Below, piece by piece: positions 12,801 to 24,700 of a DNA stretch of 64,000 nt. The number at the start of each line of letters is the position of its first letter. Within the stretch, counting starts at the first letter, position 1. This stretch comes from Conoideocrella luteorostrata (Eukaryota; Ascomycota; Sordariomycetes; Hypocreales; Clavicipitaceae). Where the stretch lies: positions 124,001 to 188,000 of the forward strand of contig JASWJB010000020.1 of assembly GCA_032433595.1 (NCBI GenBank), in the 5' to 3' direction. Under the pieces are notes generated by a model. The model searched no databases. It was not told the DNA's origin and saw nothing but the letters and a program-made list of their open reading frames with translations. Made by a program: the position numbers and the translations under genes.

Positions 12801-14687
12801 CTATAACCCTTCGTCAACCCTCTGCTTGTCATCATCATACACCTTTACTTTGGCTGCGTATTCACGGATGTTGCTGATAATGTAATCTGTAATTGTATCG
12901 CCTCGACCAGCAGCAATTCGTAGAATAAGCTCATTCAAGTTTTGACGCCCTAGGATGTCAACATGGTCAGCGGTTTTCGGTCCACCTCTGGGGTTGAACC
13001 TTTCTGGCTCGTGAGGCATCTCCACAACAGTAATGTGCGATTTGCCTGGGTTGTATCGTCTCATGTGCCATCCACGGTTACACATATATCCGGTGCTGAG
13101 AAGATTTACGGTTCCGTCCCCCTCTCCCATGACCACACCTCGATCGACTTCTCCATCGATGAGACCAGTGTCCATAATGATTTTGAGCTTCGTATATCCT
13201 GGTAGATCTGGGGCTCGATAGTAGTACCCACGTTCCGTTGGCTTCCCCACACCGTAAAAGCAGAATATCTTAAGGTTGGGGGCATTTGGTAGTCGAGTTT
13301 CAAGTGGATTAATCCATTTTCGTGGATCCTCCTCATTGGCTTCTACCTCCGCTGCAGTATGCGCAACTCCGTGAGAGTAGCTCTTTTTGATGTTCGTTTG
13401 GTACCAGTCTTCTGTTACTTCGAAAAGGTACTTCATAGATCCGTCGACGGTCAGATTTTTGTTCGGTGTGGTATAATTAGCCCCAGCCTTAAAGTTTAAA
13501 ATGGAACCATAAGAGAAGTTCTGATTCGGCTGGTCATCTGGTGCCGAGTCAAGATCGCCCCAAACGGCATTGCCACCAAGCGGTAGCATGGAGGATAAGC
13601 CAGGCATGGCTCGGAAGATCTCAGCCCGTTCCTCCTTGCTCAGAAACTTTTCCAACCCATACATAGCGAACGCATTCAGTTGGGCCGTATCTCTCATCTC
13701 TCCAGATAGCACAGCAGTTAAGTCCTTGACTGCGCCTAGCATGCAGCCGCTAATGTTAATCCACGAGTCAATATGACGGTCTACCCAATCTTCACCGCCA
13801 TGACCGCCTTGATTCGACTGAACCCAGTGAAAAAAATAGAACACAACTTGACTGCCCATGCTGTGGGATGCTAGAACAACTTTTTCTCCGTCATATTCAA
13901 CAGCAGACTCAATATACGCCTTAAGCCGAGAAAAATATCGGTCCCTCACTTCCAGATTGGAGTATGATAGTCGCCAGTCATATGCAGCTGTAAATGAGTT
14001 GGTCGGATCATAACCAATGGTTGCCAAATTTTCAAAGATCTTATTCCAAATCCAGTATCCCGTGATGAAAAAATCTGTGGCATCAAAACCCTGGGCTGCA
14101 CGAAGTTTCACTCCGGACGGATCGAGCCCTGTTTTCTTGTCGAGCATGATGTGCTTCTTCCACGACTCCTTGTCGAGTACCAGAGCTCTCATCATCGTCC
14201 AGCTCCCCCAGAGACGCTTTCGGAAATACTGACGGGAGGTATTAGCCGTGCCCCAAGATTCAAGTCCTGTTGAAATTACGCCAGGGACCATAATCATTGG
14301 GTGGTGCGCGTGTAAACCTTCAGCCCTTGCCTTCAGACCTACTGAGAAAGAGTCGTACGCATCGGTTACCTCGCGTTCTCCTTGGACCAAGTCTCGCATA
14401 TCTCTTATCAGGCCTGCAGGGAGGACGTCGAAGAAGCTATCCATGCTCAGGTCGCCGATCTCCGGGAAGTCTATAAGGTCATTGGATTTGGCGAAGAACC
14501 CTGCAGCAAACAGGCCGCATAGCCCACCTAGCAGGAATATAAAAGTATTTCGTCGCTTCCGAGTAGCTTTTGGAGCCTTCCCCACCACATGCATCTGTGA
14601 CTTTGGCTGAAGAGCATCTTTATCGTGTATGTCATTATCGATCGACTGTGGGTCGCGCGGCGCGCGACGGCGCAATGTGGTAGCCAT
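12801..14687 (-). CDS. lro1: phospholipid:diacylglycerol acyltransferase (PDAT)
   Basis: Moves an acyl chain from a phospholipid to diacylglycerol, making triacylglycerol without acyl-CoA; anchored in the ER membrane with a lumenal catalytic domain. One uninterrupted exon, 628 residues. A basic N terminus (TLRRRAPRD, then TRKRRN at 42-47) precedes one membrane span at about 48-66. PMIMVPGVISTGLESWG at 130-146 is the LCAT/PDAT lid motif, and ASHSMGSQVV contains the nucleophile Ser276. Further on, GEGDGTVNLLS and TADHVDILG carry the likely Asp and His of the triad. The start at 14687 is the first in-frame ATG; the frame stays open upstream for at least 23 codons without an ATG. Divergent from the Naa30 gene. 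Very sure of family. Confidence 0.95.
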   Translation of the reverse strand: MATTLRRRAPRDPQSIDNDIHDKDALQPKSQMHVVGKAPKATRKRRNTFIFLLGGLCGLFAAGFFAKSNDLIDFPEIGDLSMDSFFDVLPAGLIRDMRDLVQGEREVTDAYDSFSVGLKARAEGLHAHHPMIMVPGVISTGLESWGTANTSRQYFRKRLWGSWTMMRALVLDKESWKKHIMLDKKTGLDPSGVKLRAAQGFDATDFFITGYWIWNKIFENLATIGYDPTNSFTAAYDWRLSYSNLEVRDRYFSRLKAYIESAVEYDGEKVVLASHSMGSQVVFYFFHWVQSNQGGHGGEDWVDRHIDSWINISGCMLGAVKDLTAVLSGEMRDTAQLNAFAMYGLEKFLSKEERAEIFRAMPGLSSMLPLGGNAVWGDLDSAPDDQPNQNFSYGSILNFKAGANYTTPNKNLTVDGSMKYLFEVTEDWYQTNIKKSYSHGVAHTAAEVEANEEDPRKWINPLETRLPNAPNLKIFCFYGVGKPTERGYYYRAPDLPGYTKLKIIMDTGLIDGEVDRGVVMGEGDGTVNLLSTGYMCNRGWHMRRYNPGKSHITVVEMPHEPERFNPRGGPKTADHVDILGRQNLNELILRIAAGRGDTITDYIISNIREYAAKVKVYDDDKQRVDEGL

Positions 14688-15852
14688 CCCCAGGCCAAGG
14701 GCATTGAGCTTGGTTGAAGAATATGCTGTTGATGTGTGCTCTTGCCGGTCGTACAAATCTCTGAAAGTGAAGTCGACGATCGATATGGACGAAACTGGCA
14801 GTAGCCTTAACTTGAGACGTGGCCAAAGCTTGATTATGGCAGTTAGGATCGCGTGAGAGGAAAACCCAGGGCGAAGGCGTCGTCCTCAGTAACAAGTCAA
14901 AATATTGAAATTGGCATGTGTGTTGGATAGCTCGTCTGAGAGAGAGATGCAAACGTGACATCGATGGAGCGTCCGACTTTGAAGTCTTGGTCCGAAGGCT
15001 ACGTGCTAATGAAATTGTGGTCCGAGTTGGTAGCCTAGGATCGTGAGTGGGGGATTTCGTCACATTAATTGATCGGGTTTTCGCTGTCAGCCATGTTTTT
15101 ACATGGGTCATGAGGATTGCTTTTTCTGTAAAGGAAAAAGGAAATTTTTCATTTCCCCATATCTTCTTACCATCCATCGTTATCTTGGATGCTCAGGACG
15201 GAAATGAAAGACATCAAGTGGTCTGCAAAGTTCACATGTGATCGCGGGACCACCCATGTTGGACATCGAGTGACCAGTCAAAGCCACTGATCAACCTACA
15301 CCTTGCCTCATATGTAGCCCTGATTAGAGCCTCACCCCGCCGAGAGAGCCCACTGACGACGTCTGGAGCTTCGAGCTCCAATACCACACACAAGTTAGGT
15401 TAATTGGCTCAAAAATTGAATGAATAATAATTAAGCCAGTCCCGCACAATCCATGCCCAGTCTTAGATGTTGGGTGCCTAGGGTTTGTATCTAGAATATC
15501 ATCTTGCCGCAGCGACTCACCCGTTCGGCAGTCATTTGCGCCAGATTACTCAAACCCGTCGGGCCCAACGTTGTGCCTAATGTTGGCCCTATAAGTTTTA
15601 TTTCTGTTCTTCATAAAAGACGCAGCTGCCGACTTTTTGCAGCCGGCATTCAAAGTGATCCGATCGGAAGGTAAATCAGTCACCACCTCAAACCCAAGCT
15701 CTCACTGCCCGTTCCACCTCACTACTAGATTGACATATCGCCATCGCTGTCATCTTACCACTACACAAGTTCAAATACCGCTCCCGCCTCGTATCAACAG
15801 TTTTCTAAACTACAAGTTTAGCCTTCTCTAAGTAAAACATTTTACGCTCACC
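14688..15852. other. divergent promoter region, PDAT and Naa30 genes
   Basis: About 1.2 kb between two divergent start codons, so it should hold both promoters. The 200 bases before 15853 are CT-rich and end in ctcaccATGg, typical of a fungal leader and good initiation context. No gene or repeat was recognised inside it. Confidence 0.55.
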
Positions 15853-16505
15853 ATGGCCTTGCCACGAAAACAAGAAACAACCGCTGAGCTACGGTATATC
15901 CAGTACCAACATGATCTGGAGTTCCGATATCTGCCTTCCATACGTTCACTCATTTCGAAAGACCTGAGTGAGCCATATAGTATTTATGTTTACAGATATT
16001 TTCTCTGCCAGTGGTCTCACTTGTGCTTCATGGTAAGCCAACCCAAACACCGAGCCGACCCTTTCTTTGGATTAGGTCAATATCAATAGGTTGATAGGAG
16101 CCACTGATGAGATTGTTTTATCAGGCCCTCAATCCAGCTGACTCATCCCTAATTGGTGTCATTGTCTGCAAGTTGGAGGTTCACTCATCTCACTCTCCTC
16201 CTACACGCCGCGGCTACATTGCTATGCTTGCAGTGGAGTCTTCTTTCCGATGTCATGGCATCGCGACAGCTCTAGTAAAACAAGCCATCGATGCAATGGC
16301 GAAACGAGATGCTGATGAGATTGTCTTGGAGACGGAAGAAACAAACATCCCGGCGATGAAGCTGTACGAACGCCTTGGTTTCTTACGATCTAAAAAGCTG
16401 CATCGATACTATTTGAACGGCAGCAGTGCCTATCGCCTCGTTCTCCCTCTGAGAACCATGGGTTTGGATGGTAACCTGGATTATCTTAGCGGCGAAGGAT
16501 CTTGA
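15853..16505 (+). CDS. naa30: NatC catalytic subunit, N-alpha-acetyltransferase 30
   Basis: Catalytic GNAT subunit of NatC, which acetylates nascent proteins starting Met-Leu, Met-Ile, Met-Phe or Met-Trp at the ribosome. Two exons, 15853-16032 and 16125-16505, joined by a 92-base GT-AG intron in phase 0; 186 residues. The opening AELRYIQYQHD and DLSEPYSIYVYRYFL are typical of Mak3/Naa30. The acetyl-CoA loop R-x-x-G-x-A is RCHGIA at residues 102-107, followed by IVLETEETNIPAMKLYERLGF, which is highly conserved in the family, and RYYLNGSSAYRLVL near the end. Length matches yeast Mak3 (about 176). Converges with the DUF1917 gene 364 bases downstream. Very sure. Confidence 0.95.
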
Positions 16506-16869
16506 CCTCTATGTTCCATCAACAAGAATAAGGTGGAAGACGTGTTGTTGTACTTTTGTTATCAGGTTTTTCTGCCTCTGTTTTTCTTTTGATTTGGTAT
16601 TTACGAGTTGGCGCATTCCTACATCTGCAATTTGTCGATTTCCATGGGACAGCAAGCGGTACCGAGCATTGAATGAGTCAGACGGTTCAGAGACGTTATG
16701 AAAGAGTAGACGTCGGATTGCACGTCATATGCAACTACGAGTCCATCCATTGTGTCTATTAGTACACAATATCATAGTAAGAATTTTTATCATGGAGCCT
16801 TCCACAGGCTACAGTTGATATCTTCCAGGATAAACCTCAGAGGTTGCTAGATTACACATTGCCACTCAC
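16506..16869. other. short intergenic region between convergent genes
   Basis: Only 364 bases separate the stop codons of the Naa30 and DUF1917 genes, so the two 3' untranslated regions probably lie close or overlap. A consensus splice donor, GTGAGT on the minus strand at 16869-16864, follows the DUF1917 stop codon directly. Confidence 0.55.
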
Positions 16870-18052
16870 CTATGCCTTGAGCTGCTTAGAAAATTCCTTG
16901 GAGCTGTAAATAGAGGCTCTGAGTCCCCAAGGATTCCCACTAGCGATGCCAAGGTAAGTGTAAACATCTGACTCATTGTTAGCTGCGTCACGGGCAGCAG
17001 TCAAGCAGTCAGACACTATGCGACTGCGCCACGCCGGGGTTGACTCACCGGGCTTGTAGTAAATTGGCCGTTGGTAATAATCAGCAAGCCTTAGTTCTCT
17101 TATTCTTTGTAGAACACGGCTGACGTCGGCTTTGTCCTTGAAATCAGCTGTGTAGATGCATATAATTCTATCTTTTCTTAATTCATCAAACTCCGGCCGA
17201 GGAGCGACTTTGGCCGCAATTCCAAGCTCATTGTTGGCAGTGGCTCCAGCAACCAATTCCCAAACCTCGTTCACGGCAGTAGGAGAGCAAAAAATCATCC
17301 ACTGAGTACGTTAAACAAGAGATATTAGTGCCAAAAAATAACTGCTAAATGACGTATATATGATATAATATGGCCATAGCCAAGGATGGACTACTGCTCA
17401 CCTTGCCCGTTTGAACCCTTCCTGCGTGAGCCAAGTCAAGAATGTCAGCTGAGGCATTCCTCCGTTCCTGAAATAGTTCCCTTCTAATTAAATCGGAAGA
17501 CTTCTGGGAATTTTTCACTTTCTGTTCGAGCTCGGCCAATAGCTCAAGTCTCTCCATGCCGCCCTGGACGACGACATGAAGTTGGCTGCCTGTCTGCACC
17601 GGGCCTTCGTCCTCATTACCTCTCATGAAGCCGCCTCCCTCGGCTTGCATTTTTTCCCGCGAAACATACGGATTGCATATGAATATCCATGGCACATCCT
17701 TGGTTTGATCAGTAGTTGCTGGCGGCAGTCGGAGAAGAAAGTCATCCAGTGCTTCTGTAAGCTGCCACGCATAGTTTACTCCAGCGTACGGGTTATGCAA
17801 CCTTGCAACCTTGGCGGGGGGCAGCCGCAGTCTAGATGGACAACCAAACCCCCAATTTTTATGTTGGCTGACCCAAGCAGATGGGTTAAATTGGTCGACA
17901 CGAGCTTCCAACTTTCGCCTCTCCTCTGGATGTCCTAGCGTATAAGTCGGGTTAGCAATAATGTTGTTAATGCTAATCAGTAGTGCGTTCAATTACATGC
18001 CATAAAATTGCGGATCATCAGAAGCCCTCTCCATGATGCCCTCTACTTGCAT
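16870..18052 (-). CDS. DUF1917 (BLES03-like) protein of unknown function
   Basis: Resembles the fungal DUF1917 family, related to animal BLES03/C11orf68, which has an eIF4E-like fold; no function is established. Three exons on the minus strand: 18052-18001, 17934-17402, 17301-16870; 338 residues. The second intron (17401-17302) is GT-AG. The first (18000-17935) must use a GC donor (TG|GCATGT) to keep the frame, and it has a CTAAC branch site. Recognisable family features are the NPxAW segment soon after the first intron, NPYAGVNYAWQLTEALDDFL, WIFICNPYVS, and the C-terminal LGIASGNPWGLRASIYSS. The ATG at 18052 is the first after an in-frame stop; a second ATG lies six codons on. Fairly sure of family. 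Confidence 0.82.
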
Positions 18053-18915
18053 CCGTCAGCTTCCTCAGCGGAAGGCCCAAATACTCCTAACTGGACTGTA
18101 TACCGTTGAGCCTATCAACCTTGGATATATCCAAGTTGGAACGAATGACCTCGGAAGACAAGTAATCACAAATCAAATGATTATGCAACAATGGCTGTTG
18201 ACGCACAACGCTCGTTAGACAGTGTGGGTGAAGGCAGCGCGTTGGGGGTGAAATTTGCGAAAGGTAAGGAGAGAGAACCCGTTTGCACGGCTGCTGCTGC
18301 TGAGTATGCATGCAGGGATTTGATCGTTACAACACTACTGCCAGTTATGACGAAACAGAATTGAACGTCGAACGGGCTGAGTACTCCGTTTAGCATGGTA
18401 CGGACCGGTCCTTGACAACAGGGCAAGCATGGGAAGCTACATTATGTTTACCATCCTGCGTACCTAGATACCTGGCCGTAGGTAATGTTTTCTACCAATT
18501 GTATACGTACCGACTAGCATCAACAGTCCAGAGCGCATACGGAGTAGTTTGGGATCTATCTGCCTCTCTATAAGTACTTATCAGTCAGGAACCAGGGTGG
18601 TACTCTAAATAAATAGCCAATATCAGGCAGACCACAACTACTTGTACTCCGTATGTACGTAGTAGATAAGCTGATAAGCTACCCAGTAAGTAGACTTATA
18701 TGGCAGTATGGGTAGTGGGAACCTAGTTATAAGCTCCACAGGGTCTCAGCCCGCGTCTGCCACCGTCAGCTCTCATCCGTCAGTGAGCTCCATCGGCACG
18801 AACAAGTCCTTCATTCAAATGACCTAACTTCGCATTCTACCTAGGTGCTGTTTATCGTGGCGATTTTATTCCCGGAGTTATTTATCTAATGACCATCTAA
18901 ATACACAGACCAGCT
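18053..18915. other. divergent promoter region, DUF1917 and Dph7 genes
   Basis: About 860 bases between divergent genes. It contains TACTCCGTA-family motifs at 18538 and 18645 and a near copy at 18382. Two GATAAG sites stand 8 bases apart at 18665-18670 and 18673-18678, in the form bound by fungal GATA factors such as AreA. No coding region was recognised. Confidence 0.55.
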
Positions 18916-20274
18916 ATGGACGACGTGATATCGATAACATCCACCAGCCAGCAATTGCTAGACCTCCCCCCAAGTTGCATGCAATTTTGCCCTTTCAACT
19001 ACGCATATTTCGTTGTGGGTACCTACAATTTACAGCACGATGAAAAGCAAGCAGCAAAGGTCGTAGACCAACCCGAAGAACCTGACGAAGACACTATGAT
19101 TAAAAAAAGACAAAGTCGGAACGGAAGTTTGCTGTTGTTCCAATTGGATGGTAACTGCTTGTAAGTTTGATATTGATTTTGATCTCCTCTGCCGTAATTA
19201 ATTTTTGCACGGTAATGGAAAGGATGAAAAATATTAACATCTTCTACTTCGAACTATTGCACCTAACCATCATTTAGTGGCCTAGTTCAAACCGATATAC
19301 AGCCATCAGCGCTCCTAGATTTGCGATTTCATCCCGATTACACAGATGGAAAGGGAATACTCGCCGTTGTGTCCAGCACTGGATCGTTAGCCATATACAG
19401 TCTCGAGCCAAGGACAAGCCCTACCTTGGCGCACATAGCCACTAGCCGATGTGAGGATCTCGGAGAAGAGGTCTTGTTTCTGCAATGCAACTGGCACCCC
19501 TCTATTAAAAACATAATCGCAGTGACAACGTCCACAGGGCTGGCTCGACTTCTTCATCTCGACCCGAATTGGCGCATCAAAGGCTGGACAGACCTGTCCA
19601 TTAAAAACACATTGGAGGCTTGGTCAATAAATTTCTCCGCTTCAGACAGTATAAAAGGCCGAACGGATCAACCGCAACCGACAACGATATACTGTGGTGG
19701 CGATGACTCATTGCTGAGATATACATCATGCTTCTGGACCGAAAATGCGAATGGGGAAGAGGTTGACGACACATATTCCGCTGTAGATATAAAGGGACAG
19801 CACGATGCTGGAGTTACCGCCATCCTTCCTCTTTCGCATTGGACGCCTAGTGGCGGGCGAATCGTTTTGACTGGGAGCTATGACGACCGTCTGCGCGTCT
19901 TTGCTATACACGACTTGCATGAAAGTTACGGAGCCCAGAGAGTGCAACTATTGAGCGACATCAATCTTGGCGGCGGCGTGTGGAGACTGAATTTAATAGA
20001 TATATGTCCAGAACCAATGCACGAGCAAGCTGCCAATATACGCGTGCTAGCTTCTTGCATGCATGCCGGAGCTAGGATAGTCAATATTGCTACACGAGAT
20101 GGCAAGCTGTGGGAATGCTCAGTGCTTGCCAAGTTCGACGAGCATCAAAGCATGAACTACGCGTCTGACTTTAAGCGTTCATCTCACAGCCCTGGCCTAC
20201 AGTGCATCTCGACCAGCTTCTATGACAAGCTGTTGTGTTTATGGACGTACGATCCATCAAACCTCCGGGTCTAA
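18916..20274 (+). CDS. dph7: diphthine methyl ester hydrolase (Dph7/Rrt2/WDR85 family)
   Basis: Removes the methyl ester from methylated diphthine on elongation factor 2 so that Dph6 can amidate it, the step before the final diphthamide. Two exons, 18916-19160 and 19278-20274, with a 117-base GT-AG intron in phase 2; 413 residues. The start LLDLPPSCMQFCP-x-n-YFVVGTYNL is the usual Dph7 opening. The rest is a WD40 propeller, seen in GGDDSLLRYTSC, GQHDAGVTAILPL, TGSYDDRLRVF, LGGGVWRLNL and the last blade YDKLLCLWTY. A charged loop at about 55-70 before NGSLLLF is common in fungal members. Divergent from the DUF1917 gene. Assignment rests on the combination of opening motif and propeller; another WD40 protein is less likely. 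Confidence 0.87.
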
Positions 20275-21784
20275 GGCACTCGAGCTAAACTAAAATTACA
20301 AGTGGCTATTAGGAATGAATACCTGATGACCCAAGCTCCTAGTCTGTCCCTTAGCTTAGTCTGTCAGCTACGAGCTTAAATGGAGGCATGGAAGTTGTGT
20401 CAATATATATAAATATCCCCCCGCCCTCGCTTGGTACAGTCTGGTCTCATTAGTATGACCAATTAGCTACAAGTTTAGCAGAGACGAACTACTCGATATG
20501 AAGCTGCCGCGAGCGATTAATATACCCCATATTTCGAAGCATCTTGTTTGATACACAAACGCTCATACGATACGAATATATTAATAGGACGTCTTAATAG
20601 GCGTTCCATCCTCCCCCATTTTCTATGTCCGGAAGTAGATACGGAGGTGGAATGCAGCAAGGCTGGTTGTCAGCCCCACAACATTGAGATGTCCATCACA
20701 TCTTCACAGCCTTGGGCAGCACGCGACGTTGGCTGCAATTAGCTCGAGCACAATGTTCGAACCCCTCGCACCCCGCCTTTTTGCTCCCTCCCATTGCTAT
20801 TGCTGGCGCTGCTTCAAGATAACCCCCCACGCCATAGCCTAGCCGATTACGTCGAAGAACTACCATATTTACCTACCTTAGTAGATACTGATGCAGGTCG
20901 AGCGTAGAGATGAACCTATTTGAGTTTCTTTATTAGCTTCTTCTCAATGTAACCTGTTCAAATTTCATCATCAGGGCTTGCTGCGGTCCACATACAGCCA
21001 GACTGCTGCTGAGTTTCTAACCTACCAAAAAGGTTAACACGCAGGTGAATGAATACTTGGCATACGCACGCACTTGCTTCTGGCTCCAAGCGGCGCATGT
21101 CCAAGGGGTATATGGCCGCCTGGCACTAGCCCCAGCTGCTGTAAACGTACTCAAGCACGCATCGCTCTGTACCAGATCTTGGCGGCAACTGGCGGGTCTG
21201 GCATGTATCGCCGCTTTTTAATCCACCACAGCTGCTGATATTAGCTTCACCTCGACCACGCTACTGGAACACCGCCCCAGACCTCACACCCAGGTAAAAC
21301 CATAGCTTGCCTCTTGATCTAAATTCCGCGAAGTTGGACCCGTTGTCTGGTCTTCATGCCCGATTATCGAATACGTACATTGTGTGGCTCGGTTGGCTCG
21401 AATTGCTCGTTATCTCTCTTCCCTTACATTCCTTTGCCTTTCCTGGCCTTCTGGCCGTACTTTGAAAACCCTCACGGACCGTCAGCTACTTGAATCTATA
21501 TTTAACCCGCGGCTCACATCTCGCCATCTAGCTCATTTATCCTTACGTCGCATACTTCCATCTTTGGCTAGAACAGTCCTTTCCACTTCATCACGAGTCA
21601 GTTACACAACCAAACTACCGCGAACGCAAACGCAAACGCAAACGCAAACGCGAACAATTTCCAACACAATTTAGCCCATTCATCTCGACCGTTCGCCACA
21701 AATCTTCGATTGTTACATCTCCGCTGCTTCGAGATTTAAAAAGCGGCCTGCAGAACCTCGCACTCGCCATTGTCAGCGGCAATT
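20275..21784. other. intergenic region and leader of the exportin gene
   Basis: About 1.5 kb. A TATA-like run TATATATAAATA lies at 20404-20415, just before a C-rich tract. The last 400 bases are pyrimidine-rich and include four perfect CGCAAA units at 21625-21648. No further coding region was recognised. Confidence 0.5.
21625..21648 (+). repeat. (CGCAAA)4 hexanucleotide repeat
   Basis: Four perfect tandem copies with partial units at both ends, about 140 bases upstream of the exportin start codon and probably inside its 5' leader. Confidence 0.85.
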
Positions 21785-24700
21785 ATGTCTGCTAGCGGGG
21801 ATGCTCTGCGAGCTGACGCCGTTCCGAACAATGGCGGGGATGACCAAATCCTAACCAGGATTCACCAAGCTCTGGAAGTTGTGCACAGTTCATTTTCAAA
21901 CAACGATGCCCGCCGGCAAGCCCAGTCCTTCCTTGAGGAAGTGAAGGACATAGCAGAGGCACCATTCCAAGGATACAGACTGGCTTCTGACAAATCTCAA
22001 CCACCCGTCGTCCGCCATTATGCTCTCTCCCTCCTCGAACACGGCATACGATATCGATGGTCCACCTATTCCGAGGAGCAGGCCGCAGCTTTACGGAGCT
22101 GGGTTCTGCAGCTGGTTCAAGCTGTTTCAAAACCAGACCCAGCGTATCTGAGAAATAAGACTGCACAACTATGGGTTGAGGTCGCAAAGAGATGCTGGGG
22201 AGCGGAGTGGATGGACATGGACGCCTTACTTGTTCAACTTTGGCGAACGCCGGATTCTGCAGTTCATAAAGAGCTTGTTATGTTCGTACTCGAGACTCTG
22301 TCTGACGAGGTTTTCACTGGTGACGACTCGGTTGTGGCTATGCGAGAAGGCGTGCTTAGCAAAGCATGCGTCGAAATATTTACTCCTACTTCCGTTCTGG
22401 TCGAGTCTTTCCCCAATCGCCAGTCAGGCCCAGATGTGCGCAGTGGGCCGGATGGGTGGATGGGGCGTATTTCTGAATTTCTCGATTTCTGCGTCACATC
22501 CAACGCCAAAGACACAGCTGACGCAAAAGGCTGTGCTGTGAAGGCACTCTCCGTATTATTATCCTTGATGCCGTGGGCCATTCCCAAGGCTATAGCTGCT
22601 GCTCAATGTGTCAATGTTATGACTGCTTGTCTAGCCTCTCCCCATGCCGAGATTCAAAAGGTAAGAAGGTATCAGCATTCTTAACAGTACTTGACCAAAG
22701 GCTGAATAAAGATATTTCCACCAGGCGGCCTTAGAAGCTCTGCTTGCTCTCTACAGTCGTACAAATCTCTCCGACGAGGAGTTTCGCGAGCTTGTAGTAC
22801 CAATGTATAGCCATGCTTCGGTTGATCTGTGCAACAACCTATACAGTTGGGCCGCCGTCGATCCGGAGGACATTGACGAAGACAAGTATCAAATTCTCAA
22901 AAAGTTATCAGAGGTGCGTTCATGATAACAGTCTGACTTTATCGTGTTGTATCTCGTTCATTGACTGATTGACCAGATGTTGTCATGCCTCGGTGACTAC
23001 TTCGAGCGTAAATATTCACAAATGCCGCCAGATGTGGCTGGCTCTGACTTCTTACGGCTTTTGATCGAAGTGACACAGAGCCCCAGTCTAATGGTGTCAA
23101 TTCCAATCCTCGTGACCTGGACAAGAATCCTTGGTCATAGAAGCCTTGGCCCCAGCGACCTACTGTCTTCTACCATTGGTCCGCTTCTAGAGGTCTGTAG
23201 CTCGAGGCTCGTACGGTATGAGAATTTACCGGACAATTCTACTGATCCTACCTATCTTTTCCTGTTGGAGGACACGGATACCGTTCCCGAAAGACATGCA
23301 TTCTTAGGCAACTACCATCGATACAGCTCGCAGGTCATCGAACACATCGTCCAGTTGAAGCTTGTCGATGCAATTTCCCATATACTCGGCAGAACTGAGT
23401 ACATACTTCAAAATCTTTATGATGGGCAGCCAGCTTTCAGTAGTAAGAGCACGCTCTAAATACTTTTGAACAAAATTAAGGTCTTCTCCACTAACCACCG
23501 CAGAACAAACGTACTCCAAGCACTCTATGCCTGCCTTGAGAGTTGATTCACATTTCACAGTTATCGAGGCTACGCTGAAAGGATACGTCAAGTGGCGAAG
23601 ACATCATGGACGGGACAATGTAAGTCCTCTGACTAGTTGTGTAGTAAGGACGACACGGCTGATATTTCATGAACAGGAACAACAAGTTACCGAGATCGAA
23701 TCAAACTTGGAGACTTGGTGCAATAAGCTACTAGAAATGACTTTTGAGGTGAGATTCTAACTAAAGCTTGTGTAAAATTGTTCACCTACGTACAAAAACA
23801 AACGCTGAAACTGCTCATCTAACAGGACCCTATGATTCGCAAACGCTCTCTACAACTTCTCGTTTACTTCTCCACGACTGCCCTAAACAAAAATGCGGGA
23901 TTTATGTTAAAGGTTCTTGAACATATTTTGCTTACATGGCCGACATTAGACCTTGAGAACCGGGCGTATAACGAAGCAGTCAAGGATCTTCAGAGCGAAA
24001 GTATGATAGAGCTGCAGCGCCTTGCAGCAGAGATGCCAGATCACCTTCTAGTAAGACTGAATCACACACTTCTCATGAACCTTGGTACCTGACCAATGAA
24101 TAGGGTGTATATGACCAAATTGAAAGCCGAGTAAACGATATGATGAACTCTGGCGCATTAGACGAAAAGCGATCTCTGGCCTACAAGAGCTTCCTGTTTC
24201 TCATTATGTGAGTATTCCGGAAGGAGCTATGGGTGACGTGGAGCGACCGAAAGCTAACTTCTGTTCTCAGACACCGAGCCAGTGGTATTGATACGCAAAC
24301 CAAGATCCAGAAACTTGCTGAGTTCATCGAACCGGTGAAGGCCCAGTGGCAAAGTGAAAGAATAAGAACATCGCTCAAGTCTTATACAGACTTTTGCCAG
24401 TACCTTGGGCTTGACAAAGCCCAGAGATACTTGGCGAGCAGACGTGCGCATGAGATTAATGATTGGGGGACATGTGAATTGGATGCCGAGGGCTTGTCTC
24501 TTCAATCTGAATTGGAAGAACGCCTAAAAGTATGTAAGTCTAATCTATATATTACTACTCTTTGCTAACCAATTGAACACAAGACTCTCCCTTTACGACC
24601 TACGAAATCCTTTCTGGCATTTTCTGTAGAACGGCTAGACAAGTCTTCCCCAGCCTTCCAAGCTTCATACGCACTCTGGCAAGACGGGTTTTCTAATATT

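Noticed and set aside
14688..14756. Longer N terminus for the PDAT gene
   Set aside because: The frame is open but has no ATG upstream of 14687.
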